Source: an uncultured Flavobacteriaceae bacterium | GTDB taxonomy: Bacteria > Bacteroidota > Bacteroidia > Flavobacteriales > Flavobacteriaceae | DNA: 64,000 nucleotides | Assembly: GCA_947500575.1 (NCBI GenBank) | Contig: CANMSI010000002.1 | Coordinates: 248,001 to 312,000, forward strand | Reading direction: 5' to 3' | Shown here: piece by piece, positions 35,583 through 44,468 of the stretch | Position numbering within the stretch: position 1 is the stretch's first letter | How the letters are laid out: each line of letters begins with the position of its first letter | Made by a program: the position numbers and the translations under genes | Notes under the pieces: generated by a model | Database searches by the model: none | What the model saw: the letters and a program-made list of their open reading frames with translations, nothing else | What the model was told of the DNA's origin: nothing

Positions 35583-35747
35583 CGTTATAGGGTTTTTATA
35601 AAGATAGGGATAAACGCATATGTTCATTTTTACGATCAGATTAGTTTTTAACTGGGTTATGAACACCCCAATTAAGGCTTATCTTAAGTAGATTTATTAA
35701 ATGGTCCTAATATTATCTGTAAATTTATAATTCTTTAAATCTTTGAT

Positions 35748-36644
35748 ATGAAATTTGGCAAGGTAGAACAACCAGAACTTATAGATTTTACATTTCCTAA
35801 AGATCATCCAGATACGGAAGTAGTTCTTTCGAAGTATAAAACAGACATGTCTCCAAAGGTCTATGTGGGTTGTGCCAAATGGAATAGACAAGACCTAAAG
35901 AACTTTTATCCTCGTGGCACAAAAGATGAATTACAATATTATTCCTCACAATTTAATAGTATTGAACTCAATGCTACGTTTTATCGCATATTTCCGGCGG
36001 AGCAATACAGTAAATGGTACGATAAAACCCCTGAAGGTTTCAAGTTCTTTCCTAAGGTAACCAATGAAATTAGTCATCTAAGACGTTTAAATGATAAGAT
36101 ATACCCAACAATTGATCGATATTTGGAGGTAACCTCCAATTTAAAGGATAAGTTAGGGACTATATTTATGCAAATGCATAGTAATTTCGGACCTAAAAAC
36201 TGGGATAGGGTAGTGCGTTTTGTAGAATATTGGCCAAAAGAATTTCCCATAAGTTTAGAATTCAGGCATACGGATTGGTTTGCAGATGAAAAAGTTGCGG
36301 AGGAGTTATACCATTTATTAGAGGAAAACAATATTTCAAATACTCTAGTTGATACTGCTGGAAGAAGAGATATTATGCATATGAGGTTAACAAATAATGA
36401 AGCCTTCATTAGATATGTTGGCGCCAACCATGCAAGTGATTACGCCCGACTGGATGATTGGGTTAACAAACTAGTTGATTGGAAAGAAAAAGGGTTAAAA
36501 AATATCCACTTCTTTGTTCATCAAAATTTGGAGTTAGAATCTCCTTTACTTTCGGTTTACTTTATTAAAAAATTAAATGAAACTTTGGGGTGTAATTTGT
36601 TAATTCCCAAAACATTACATAATCCTCAATCCGAACTTTTCTAA
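35748..36644 (+). CDS. DUF72 family protein
   Basis: A 298-residue protein of the DUF72/YecE family, a TIM-barrel-like fold of unknown activity. Hallmarks: VGCAKWNRQDLKNFYP near the start, SQFNSIELNATFYRIFP, FKFFPKVTNEISHLRRL, and SLEFRHTDWF. It is soluble and without partner genes. Its stop lies 5 bases from the convergent dipeptidase. Confidence 0.92.
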   Translation: MKFGKVEQPELIDFTFPKDHPDTEVVLSKYKTDMSPKVYVGCAKWNRQDLKNFYPRGTKDELQYYSSQFNSIELNATFYRIFPAEQYSKWYDKTPEGFKFFPKVTNEISHLRRLNDKIYPTIDRYLEVTSNLKDKLGTIFMQMHSNFGPKNWDRVVRFVEYWPKEFPISLEFRHTDWFADEKVAEELYHLLEENNISNTLVDTAGRRDIMHMRLTNNEAFIRYVGANHASDYARLDDWVNKLVDWKEKGLKNIHFFVHQNLELESPLLSVYFIKKLNETLGCNLLIPKTLHNPQSELF

Positions 36645-36649
36645 TAGTA

Positions 36650-37951
36650 TTATTCCTTTGATAAGGATGCAGATATTGCCTGTACTTCGTCTAATACACG
36701 AAGAAGATTAGCACCCCACAACTTTTCAATGTCGTCTTCAGAGTAACCTCGTTTCACTAATTCCAAGGTAACATTGAATGTTTCAGAAGCATCGGACCAG
36801 CCTTCAATTCCCCCACCACCATCAAAATCAGAGCTAATACCAACATGATCAATACCAATCTGTTCTACCATATAATCTATATGATCTACAAAATCGGCTA
36901 CGTTTACGGCAGGAGGAACATCTTCTTTAGTTGCTACTATTTCTTTTCCAATTGCCATTACTCTAGGAATATTACCAATAAATGCCTCCTTTTGGGCGTC
37001 TGTAAGCGTATTAAATTGTGATCGTTCATGCCATTCAATGTCCAAGGAATCCGCAACTTGCTCATAAATTTCTTTCATATAAGCCGCTCTTGCCTCATGT
37101 TTTTTGGTATTTAAATAGGAACTAAATGCCACCGTTTGTATGACACCTCCATTTTCTTTCATAAGCAAAAGCTGTTCATCATCAAGGTTTCTGCTGTGAT
37201 CACATAGTGCACGCGCTGAAGAATGCGAAGCTATAATAGGAGCTTTGGAGAGGGCTATCATTTGTTTCATAGATTCTTTGGAAGGATGCGAAACATCAAT
37301 CATTATCCCCAATCTATTCATCTCACTTACAGCCTTTTTGCCTAGATCACTTAAACCATTATGTAGCCAAACACTATCCTTTTCTCCAGTGTTGGAATCA
37401 CAGAATTGGCTGTGTCCATTATGAGATAAAGAAATATAACGGGCTCCCATAGCATGATACTTCTCAAAATTTGATAGGTCGTCTCCAATGGGATATGCGT
37501 TCTCAACACCGATCATGGCTACTTTTTTCCCTTTTTTTGCAATGTTTCTTACCTCTTCAGAAGTAAGCGCTAGTTCAATTTGGTCTGGTGCTATTTCGGT
37601 ACAAAGCTTATGAATGGCATTAAACTTGGCCATGGCATTAGCAGCACCTTTATCATACCCTTCGGAGCTAAGGGTATCCTGCCCGGTATAGACAATGAGC
37701 CAAGAAACATCCAAACCACCTGTTTCCATCTTTGGTAAATTAACCTGCGTATCAAGATTCTGTGTATAGTTCACACTATCCGTGAAATTCTTCACATTAA
37801 TATCATTGTGCGTGTCAATAGTAATCACTTTTTCATGGATGCGTTTGGCTTTATCTTCCAAACTTTCAATGGGCTCTTTTTTTGTTTCTCCACAAGACGT
37901 TAGCAAAGAAATTAATAGGAAAGAAAAGCCAACAGGGCTAGTATACTTCAT
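36650..37951 (-). CDS. Membrane dipeptidase (peptidase M19) lipoprotein
   Basis: A 433-residue zinc dipeptidase of the renal dipeptidase family. A lipoprotein signal (ISLLTSC, Cys20) anchors it to the envelope. Zinc ligands are in TIDTHNDIN (HxD), GVENAYPIG (Glu) and DVSHPS plus IASHSSARALCDHSRN; SSDFDGGGG closes the site. Members cut dipeptides and some process D-amino-acid or microcystin-like peptides. Single gene, probably acting on peptides in the periplasm or at the cell surface. Confidence 0.92.
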   Translation of the reverse strand: MKYTSPVGFSFLLISLLTSCGETKKEPIESLEDKAKRIHEKVITIDTHNDINVKNFTDSVNYTQNLDTQVNLPKMETGGLDVSWLIVYTGQDTLSSEGYDKGAANAMAKFNAIHKLCTEIAPDQIELALTSEEVRNIAKKGKKVAMIGVENAYPIGDDLSNFEKYHAMGARYISLSHNGHSQFCDSNTGEKDSVWLHNGLSDLGKKAVSEMNRLGIMIDVSHPSKESMKQMIALSKAPIIASHSSARALCDHSRNLDDEQLLLMKENGGVIQTVAFSSYLNTKKHEARAAYMKEIYEQVADSLDIEWHERSQFNTLTDAQKEAFIGNIPRVMAIGKEIVATKEDVPPAVNVADFVDHIDYMVEQIGIDHVGISSDFDGGGGIEGWSDASETFNVTLELVKRGYSEDDIEKLWGANLLRVLDEVQAISASLSKE

Positions 37952-38157
37952 GTTGTAAGAATTTTATACCTACAAATAAAGCAATTTGACAACAGAAAAC
38001 GAAGCATAGGTAACATTTAATTGTATAAAGTACATTAATTGATGAGTTTTAACCTGATAATAACCAGAATGTTAATAAGCATGTGAATTAACGCCACTTG
38101 AATTGTAAGAATTCATGAACACATACACCAAAGAGTAACTAAAAATTTCGTTCCCCA

Positions 38158-39918
38158 TTGAAATCTAAAGACCTACTACATCAGCTATCCAATTTGGAAG
38201 CTCAATTAAACAACTTTTCTTTTGAAGAATTAAGTTCTAATGATGCCACCAGATTAAAAAAATCCTTTCAATCTTTTAAACGGAGTCTAGAAGCCAAAGT
38301 TTTTGAGAATGAAAAGGAAACTGCCACACTAGAGGATGTAAATTTTCAAAACGAATTAGATCCAATTGCTTCCAGTAAAATAGATGAAGAAAGCATGCTT
38401 ATTGCGCGGGTAAGCCATGAAATAAGAACTCCCCTCAACGGTATCATAGGGTTTACAGATCTACTGTTAGAAGACGCCCTCTCCGAAACACAACACCATC
38501 ATGTACAAGCCATCCAGTCTGCCTCTCATACATTGATGGATATTATAAACGAGCTTTTGGAATTTTCCAAACTCTCTGCAGGATTAGAGCATTTTGAATC
38601 CATTGATTTTAATATTTATAGCATTGTGAGAGATGTAATGTATCTCTGTAATACCCTGATCATAGACAAAAATGTAAAACTAGAAGTAGATATTGATACT
38701 CAGATTCCAGAAGTCATAGTGGGCGATCCTTCTAAGCTTTCACAAGTTTTACTAAATCTTATTGGTAATTCTATCAAATTCGTTGAAAAGGGAGATATCT
38801 GTTTAAAAATCACTCAAAATAAAAGAATAAAGAAGCAACATGTGCTCACATTCGAAATAAGTGATACCGGAATAGGGATATCTGAAGAAAATCTAAAACA
38901 CATTTTCGATTCATTTCGACAAGCAGAATTTGATACTGCCAATAAATATGGGGGGTCTGGACTAGGACTAAGCATTGTAAAGCAAATTATTGAAAACCAA
39001 GGCGGACAGATAAAGATGGCCAGTAATTTGGGTATTGGAACTACCGTTAAGTTTACACTTCCCTTCATAAAAGGAGATCTTTCAAGAATTCCAAAAACAA
39101 CGGATAGTGGTATTGATCAAAATGAGCAGATAAAATTGGTGAATGGAATGCGAATTCTTGTTTTTGAAGACAATCTACTCAACCAAAAATTAATAGAACA
39201 GCGTCTAAATTCATGGAAGTGCAAAACCTACATTACAGACAATCCACTCTATGGTTTAAACATTCTTGAAAACAATCGTATAGATCTAGTTCTTATGGAT
39301 TTAAGGATGCCAAAGATGAATGGGTTTCAAGTTACAGAGCGTATCAGAGCCAACAAGAATGTATACATAAAACAAATTCCAATAGTAGCGCTTACCGCAG
39401 ATTTCACTATCAAAGATAGAGATGAATGTAATACACATGGGATTAATGATTACATCCTAAAACCCTATAGCCCAGACGAACTCTTATCCAAACTTATTAA
39501 AAATAAAAATGATATGGACACACTATATATAGTAGAATCAGACATTATAAATCCGAACTCCGAGCAAGAAAAAATGAACCTAGCACCTATTCTTGAAGAA
39601 TGTATGGGAGAAATTGATCTTTTAGAGGAGTTGGTTCATTTGTACAAACAAAATGCCCTAGAATTCATTGGAAAAGCCAAAATGCATTTGAAAGATGGCG
39701 ATATCAACGAACTAGAATTTGCTGCTCATAAAATTAAATCGGGCTTGGCTATGATGAAAACCTATGGTTTACATGCCATCGTTGACCAGATGTATAGAAC
39801 CTGCAAGACCAGTAAAGACGAAAAACATTTAGCGTTTTTATATGATTGTTTTGTAGAAGAATATCCAAAAGTTGAGAACGTATTAAATATTGAATTGGAG
39901 AAATTGACTAAGAAATAG
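38158..39918 (+). CDS. Cytosolic hybrid histidine kinase with receiver and Hpt domains
   Basis: A 586-residue phosphorelay protein. The only workable start is TTG 38158, since an in-frame stop lies 6 codons upstream. Domains in order: helical N-terminus without sensor or membrane segment (1-75), HisKA with His87 (ARVSHEIRTPLNGIIGF), HATPase (SGLGLSIVKQI), receiver with Asp381 (VLMDLRMPKMNGF) and Hpt with His524 (FAAHKIKSGLAMM). The complete His-Asp-His relay in one cytosolic protein can phosphorylate the single-domain regulator encoded 11 bases later. First gene of the putative polysaccharide operon. Confidence 0.93.
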   Translation: MKSKDLLHQLSNLEAQLNNFSFEELSSNDATRLKKSFQSFKRSLEAKVFENEKETATLEDVNFQNELDPIASSKIDEESMLIARVSHEIRTPLNGIIGFTDLLLEDALSETQHHHVQAIQSASHTLMDIINELLEFSKLSAGLEHFESIDFNIYSIVRDVMYLCNTLIIDKNVKLEVDIDTQIPEVIVGDPSKLSQVLLNLIGNSIKFVEKGDICLKITQNKRIKKQHVLTFEISDTGIGISEENLKHIFDSFRQAEFDTANKYGGSGLGLSIVKQIIENQGGQIKMASNLGIGTTVKFTLPFIKGDLSRIPKTTDSGIDQNEQIKLVNGMRILVFEDNLLNQKLIEQRLNSWKCKTYITDNPLYGLNILENNRIDLVLMDLRMPKMNGFQVTERIRANKNVYIKQIPIVALTADFTIKDRDECNTHGINDYILKPYSPDELLSKLIKNKNDMDTLYIVESDIINPNSEQEKMNLAPILEECMGEIDLLEELVHLYKQNALEFIGKAKMHLKDGDINELEFAAHKIKSGLAMMKTYGLHAIVDQMYRTCKTSKDEKHLAFLYDCFVEEYPKVENVLNIELEKLTKK

Positions 39919-39929
39919 AAAGAAGGAAG

Positions 39930-40301
39930 ATGCAGGGAAAGAAATTATTGCTGGCAGAAGATGATCAGCTATTGGCTTCACTACTTAATTACCGCCTAGA
40001 AAAGGGGGGGTATGATGTTAGTCTTACGCACAATGGAAGAGAGGTGAAAGAATTTTTAAATAATTCCATACCTGATATCATAATCAGTGATATAATGATG
40101 CCCTATTTCTCTGGAATTGAACTTATAGATTATGTCAGAAATGATTTAAAGTCTAGTATTCCAATCATCATTATTTCATCTGCTGGGAATGAAGAAAATG
40201 TGCTTACTGCCTTTGAACTGGGCGCCAACGATTTTATTTCGAAACCTGTAAGCCCCTCGGAACTGCTTGTTAGAATAGCAAGAGAATTGAACAAAGTTTA
40301 A
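39930..40301 (+). CDS. Single-domain response regulator
   Basis: A 123-residue receiver with no output domain. Acidic pocket Glu10-Asp11-Asp12, phospho-acceptor Asp54 in ISDIMMPYFSG, the Ser of IIISSAGN and Lys in ISKPVSPSE are all present. It is the likely end acceptor of the Hpt domain of the kinase just upstream. Without a DNA-binding domain it must act by protein contact, most simply on the HEAT-repeat membrane protein whose ATG shares the last base of its stop codon. Confidence 0.93.
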   Translation: MQGKKLLLAEDDQLLASLLNYRLEKGGYDVSLTHNGREVKEFLNNSIPDIIISDIMMPYFSGIELIDYVRNDLKSSIPIIIISSAGNEENVLTAFELGANDFISKPVSPSELLVRIARELNKV

Positions 40302-43045
40302 TGAATTTATATCATCTCACATATCAAACACCTGCGTTTATCAGCGCTCCTAAGATCCATACGGATCTTTTGTGGGATTTAACATTTTTATTTATTGGTC
40401 TTGGAGTAGTCTACTTTACAGCTATTTTCTTTTTTAGAAATAGAATGTCTGCTAAAAGTAGACGAATTGCAGATAAAAAGAAATCACTGGGTCCTATGAT
40501 CAGTGAATTTCTTTTTTATGAAGAAAATGGATCAAAAGAAGAAAAAACTAGCTACGTTCATCTAAAAATTGAAATACGGGAATTACTGAAAGATAAATTC
40601 AATAGAATTGTATTGGCAGAGATCTTACTAGATCTTGAAAGAGATGTTTCTGGAGATACCCACATGCAATTATGTAAACTCTATTATGATTTAGGCCTTC
40701 ATTTAGATGCTTTTAAAAAATTAAAAAGTTGGAGATGGGAATTGGTTTCAAAGGGCATTCTTGAGCTTACCAGAATGCAAGTAGATGAGTCTTATACGTT
40801 TATCACCAAATTTATTAATGATAAAAGAGGAGTCATTAGGAAACAAGCCGAAATTGCTACTGTTACCCTAAAACATGAAGGTATTAACTATTTCCTAGAT
40901 ACCACTCGCTATAAAATATCGGAATGGCAACAATTAAAACTGTTGGATGTAATTCGCAATCTTGACGAATTTGAACCCCCTAGGTTTAAAGCTTGGTTAA
41001 CCTCTAAAAATAAGTATGTAGTACTTTTTGCCCTTCGATTGATAAAATATTACAATCAGAACGATGCTAATGAATCCGTAATTGAATTAATAAAACATAG
41101 AAACAATCAAATTAAAACAGAAGCAATTAATTGCATCAGAGAATTCTGCGTTTTTGATGCAATACCGATGCTTAAGAAAGTATATTGGAAATGCAATATA
41201 GATGTAAAGCTCTTAATTCTTGATACACTAGGGTCTATTGGAAGTAAAGAAGAAATTGATTTTTTCAAATTTGTCGAAAGCAAGGAATCCAACTTTGTTA
41301 TTAAAAGTAAAGCGCTTAGCGCTATCAATAATATAGCCCCTCAGACCATAATGCCAACAGATGGTGTTGCTACTCAAATAGGGGAGGTACATATTCCTAA
41401 AAATATAGAAGAGATCCCTATTGATCAAAGTGAGGAAGTGGTATCTAACAGTCTAAAAGAAGATATTGCTGAAAAGAACATTCTTAGAACAACAGAGGAA
41501 GTGAAGAAAAGTTCTTTTACCTCAGATCCATTGGAAGAATTAACGGAAGTTGATACGTTTGAATTTGCTAAAAACGTTTTAGACCAACATATAAAACTTG
41601 ATTTTCTACCTGTTGTGGTCGAAGATGTTTCGGAAGAGGTATCACAGATGCTCATGAAGGAAACGGACCAATTAATACCAAGTATATTAGATATCGAAGT
41701 AGAATGTACGGATGAAGATATCGATTTTGTTTCATTGGCTTTCTTGCCTGTTGTTATCGAGGAAGAGGACCAAGAGAAGAATTCAATAGCCATTCATGAA
41801 ATAGAAGTAATCGCAGAGGCAGTTCATTTTGAACCAGAAGTGAAACAAGACAAAGAAGAAGTACGAGAATCTCAAAGTCCTTCCTTAACAGAACTGGAAG
41901 TGGTGTATGAGGAAGTCCAATACCTCAAGCATGATACTTCTTTACAGGACATTGAAGTCATCATTGACGAAGGTAGCGCGCCTAATTTAGATACCATTTT
42001 AGCATTAGAAGTTGATGCCACAGAAGTAACGCCATCGATACCGGAAGATATTTCCGATATAGATGTTATTTCTGAAGTTTTACTTCCGATTCTTGAAGAA
42101 GAAGATATACTGCTTATTGATCTTGAAGCACCTTTTGATGTTATTGAAAAAGAAGAAAACAGCGAGGAAGAAACAATTGATTTTTCCGCTGTGGACCTAT
42201 TAAGTACAAGCACTGAGGAGGATGGTTTTTTAGAGGCATCCTTACTAGAAAATATGCATTATAAACTCCCTGAAAGTGTATTTAAGCAATTGTATTTTGA
42301 TAAGGATGAAAGTAACAAGATACTCTTACTAGATACCATTGGTGATGTGGGCGATAAAAGAGAAATTCCACTTTTAAAAGAAATTATTATTCAGGAACAT
42401 TCGACAGTGCTTAAAGAACGAGCTTTAGAGATTTTGAATAAAGTTTCGGAGATACAATTCAAGCTAATTGGGACTAGCAAAACTTTGGTAAACGAAAATG
42501 ACCTGAAAGGGGAAAGTATTTTTAAAACCTTATTCGCCACCGGAGACACTGAATCAAAATTACTGCTAATCGAAGAGGCGTCAAATCTTGGCTGCTGGAA
42601 AGAAATTTCCTTTCTGGAAGAATTAGCTGATCATGATTCTAGAGAAATAAGAGATAAGGCCATAGTTGCTGCAAAAACTCTTGAAACACGCTTGAATGAA
42701 CTAAAGAATTGTGAATCCACAGAAAAATCCTTGGAAGCTAACAATAAATCACACATCTCTTTAAAAGGAGAAGACACATCCATCCTGCAAATAGAAGATG
42801 TAGAAAAGATAGATCAGGTTCCACTGGAATTTTGCTTCTTATTAGATGCGTTAGAAATTCAAACATTGGAAGCCGAGGAATCCGATATTTTGGAGCTAGA
42901 ATTTGAACTGGAAAAAGACCTTACAGAAAGTATTCATGAAGAGTTAAAGAACAAAAATAAAACAGAAGAATCCATAGCAAAGAATTCGTTATTGGAGAGT
43001 CTTTTAGAGTTACCGTTAAAACTAATAGAGAAACTCAATGGATAA
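40301..43045 (+). CDS. Membrane HEAT-repeat protein with long acidic middle region
   Basis: A 914-residue protein. One membrane helix near the N-terminus (about residues 25-45, LTFLFIGLGVVYFTAIFFF) and a basic stop segment RNRMSAKSRR put the bulk in the cytosol. Residues about 60-350 are helical HEAT-type repeats (for example DVKLLILDTLGSIGSKEEIDFF). Residues about 365-655 are very acidic and low in complexity, with recurring LPVVVEDV / LPVVIEEE / LPILEEED motifs. A second HEAT block lies at about 660-785 (ILLLDTIGDVGDKREIPLL), then an acidic tail. It is likely a scaffold that links the phosphorelay to the glycosyltransferase. Ends overlap the next gene by 8 bases. Confidence 0.85.
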   Translation: MNLYHLTYQTPAFISAPKIHTDLLWDLTFLFIGLGVVYFTAIFFFRNRMSAKSRRIADKKKSLGPMISEFLFYEENGSKEEKTSYVHLKIEIRELLKDKFNRIVLAEILLDLERDVSGDTHMQLCKLYYDLGLHLDAFKKLKSWRWELVSKGILELTRMQVDESYTFITKFINDKRGVIRKQAEIATVTLKHEGINYFLDTTRYKISEWQQLKLLDVIRNLDEFEPPRFKAWLTSKNKYVVLFALRLIKYYNQNDANESVIELIKHRNNQIKTEAINCIREFCVFDAIPMLKKVYWKCNIDVKLLILDTLGSIGSKEEIDFFKFVESKESNFVIKSKALSAINNIAPQTIMPTDGVATQIGEVHIPKNIEEIPIDQSEEVVSNSLKEDIAEKNILRTTEEVKKSSFTSDPLEELTEVDTFEFAKNVLDQHIKLDFLPVVVEDVSEEVSQMLMKETDQLIPSILDIEVECTDEDIDFVSLAFLPVVIEEEDQEKNSIAIHEIEVIAEAVHFEPEVKQDKEEVRESQSPSLTELEVVYEEVQYLKHDTSLQDIEVIIDEGSAPNLDTILALEVDATEVTPSIPEDISDIDVISEVLLPILEEEDILLIDLEAPFDVIEKEENSEEETIDFSAVDLLSTSTEEDGFLEASLLENMHYKLPESVFKQLYFDKDESNKILLLDTIGDVGDKREIPLLKEIIIQEHSTVLKERALEILNKVSEIQFKLIGTSKTLVNENDLKGESIFKTLFATGDTESKLLLIEEASNLGCWKEISFLEELADHDSREIRDKAIVAAKTLETRLNELKNCESTEKSLEANNKSHISLKGEDTSILQIEDVEKIDQVPLEFCFLLDALEIQTLEAEESDILELEFELEKDLTESIHEELKNKNKTEESIAKNSLLESLLELPLKLIEKLNG

Positions 43046-44468
43046 CGGGATTTTCAATATTATTCTGGAATATGTAAACATTGTTTTTCTGGTGTTTACA
43101 GTGGTGCTCTTTTCTCTTTTTATTTTTATGGGGTATCTCTCTGCGAGGAACTCACTTCATTATATGAATAAAAATAGTTTTGGAGACCTCTCTAAGATTA
43201 TGGCCTCTCCCTTAGCACCGAGTATTACTATTATTGCTCCGGCCTATAATGAAGGAATGACAATTGTTGAAAACATCAGATCTCTTTTATCCTTACAGTA
43301 TGTGAACTACGAGGTCATGGTCGTAAACGATGGTAGTAAAGATGATACTTTACAAAAAATGATTGATGCCTATGAAATGGAACTCATAGAGCAAGAAATT
43401 GATCCAAACTGGATGTCGAAACCTATTAGAGGGATTTATAAATCTAAACAACGTGCTTTTGCAAAACTTACTGTAATTGATAAAGAAAATGGAGGTAAAT
43501 CCGATGCCCTAAATACGGGAATTCAATTATCTAAAAATCAATATGTGGGATGCATTGATGTGGATTGTTTATTACTACCCGATGCCTTATTACATGTGGT
43601 AAAGTCTTTCTATCAACGTACTCAAAAGAAAGTGATTGCGGTGGGCGGAGTTATTAGAGTGGCTAATTCTTGCATCATAGAGGGAGGAAGGTTACAAGAA
43701 ATTCGCTTGCCGTCTAATTGGTTGGCTCGTTTTCAATTACTAGAATATACTAGATCTTTTCTTTTGGGAAGAATGGCTTGGGGGCGTATAGATAGTTTGT
43801 TAATTATTTCTGGTGCTTTTGGATTTTTTGACCGAGAGATTGCCTTGGCAGTAGGGGGGTACGATACCAATACGGTGGGAGAAGATATGGAGATTGTGTT
43901 TAGAATGCGGCGGTATATGCACGATAGAAAGGAACCATACACTGTGGAATATATTCCAGACCCGCTTTGTTGGACAGAAGTGCCCGAAAGCATAAAAATA
44001 CTAGTAAATCAGAGAGATCGCTGGTCTAGAGGAAACTTAGAAACTTTAAAAACACATAGGGATATGTTCTTTAATCCCAAATATGGGCGCTTAGGAATGC
44101 TAAGTTATCCATATTGGTTTTTCTATGAGTGGTTAGCTCCCTTATTAGAATTTGTTGGATATTTTACGATTATACTTTTTTATTTTTTAGGAATATTGAA
44201 TTGGGACTTTTTTATTGCCCTTACCTGCGCGGTATTTACTTTTTCCATCATGTTTTCGATTTATGCAATTCTATGGGATGTGTATTCCTATAATCAATAT
44301 AAAAAGACAAAAGACATTTTAATTCTTGTGTTTTGTGCCTTAATAGAACCGTTCACATTTCATTTAATCGTTGTATGGGCCGCTATTAGAGGTAATTATA
44401 AGAAACTATTTAAGATTAAATCGGGTTGGGGAACCATTACCCGAAAAGGATTTAGCAAAGCTACATAA
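43038..44468 (+). CDS. Processive family-2 glycosyltransferase (PgaC/HasA-like)
   Basis: A 476-residue membrane glycosyltransferase. One N-terminal helix, a cytosolic GT-A domain, and three to four C-terminal helices (about residues 350-450). All processive GT2 motifs are there: VVNDGSKDD, CIDVDCLL (DxD), GEDMEIVFRM (the GED/TED motif) and QRDRWSRG (the Q-x-x-R-W motif). Such enzymes build and extrude beta-linked polysaccharides such as poly-N-acetylglucosamine, hyaluronan or cellulose. Which sugar is used cannot be read from the sequence. It overlaps the HEAT gene by 8 bases and touches the next gene. Confidence 0.92.
   Translation: MDNGIFNIILEYVNIVFLVFTVVLFSLFIFMGYLSARNSLHYMNKNSFGDLSKIMASPLAPSITIIAPAYNEGMTIVENIRSLLSLQYVNYEVMVVNDGSKDDTLQKMIDAYEMELIEQEIDPNWMSKPIRGIYKSKQRAFAKLTVIDKENGGKSDALNTGIQLSKNQYVGCIDVDCLLLPDALLHVVKSFYQRTQKKVIAVGGVIRVANSCIIEGGRLQEIRLPSNWLARFQLLEYTRSFLLGRMAWGRIDSLLIISGAFGFFDREIALAVGGYDTNTVGEDMEIVFRMRRYMHDRKEPYTVEYIPDPLCWTEVPESIKILVNQRDRWSRGNLETLKTHRDMFFNPKYGRLGMLSYPYWFFYEWLAPLLEFVGYFTIILFYFLGILNWDFFIALTCAVFTFSIMFSIYAILWDVYSYNQYKKTKDILILVFCALIEPFTFHLIVVWAAIRGNYKKLFKIKSGWGTITRKGFSKAT

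Noticed and set aside
35583-35666. Longer N-terminus of the flavobacterial hypothetical protein
   Set aside because: The added 28 residues resemble random AT-rich translation; the recognisable family region begins at the later Met.
41425-42213. Minus-strand serine-rich frames opposite the HEAT protein
   Set aside because: They mirror the acidic Glu/Asp codons of the real gene on the other strand and have no start context.
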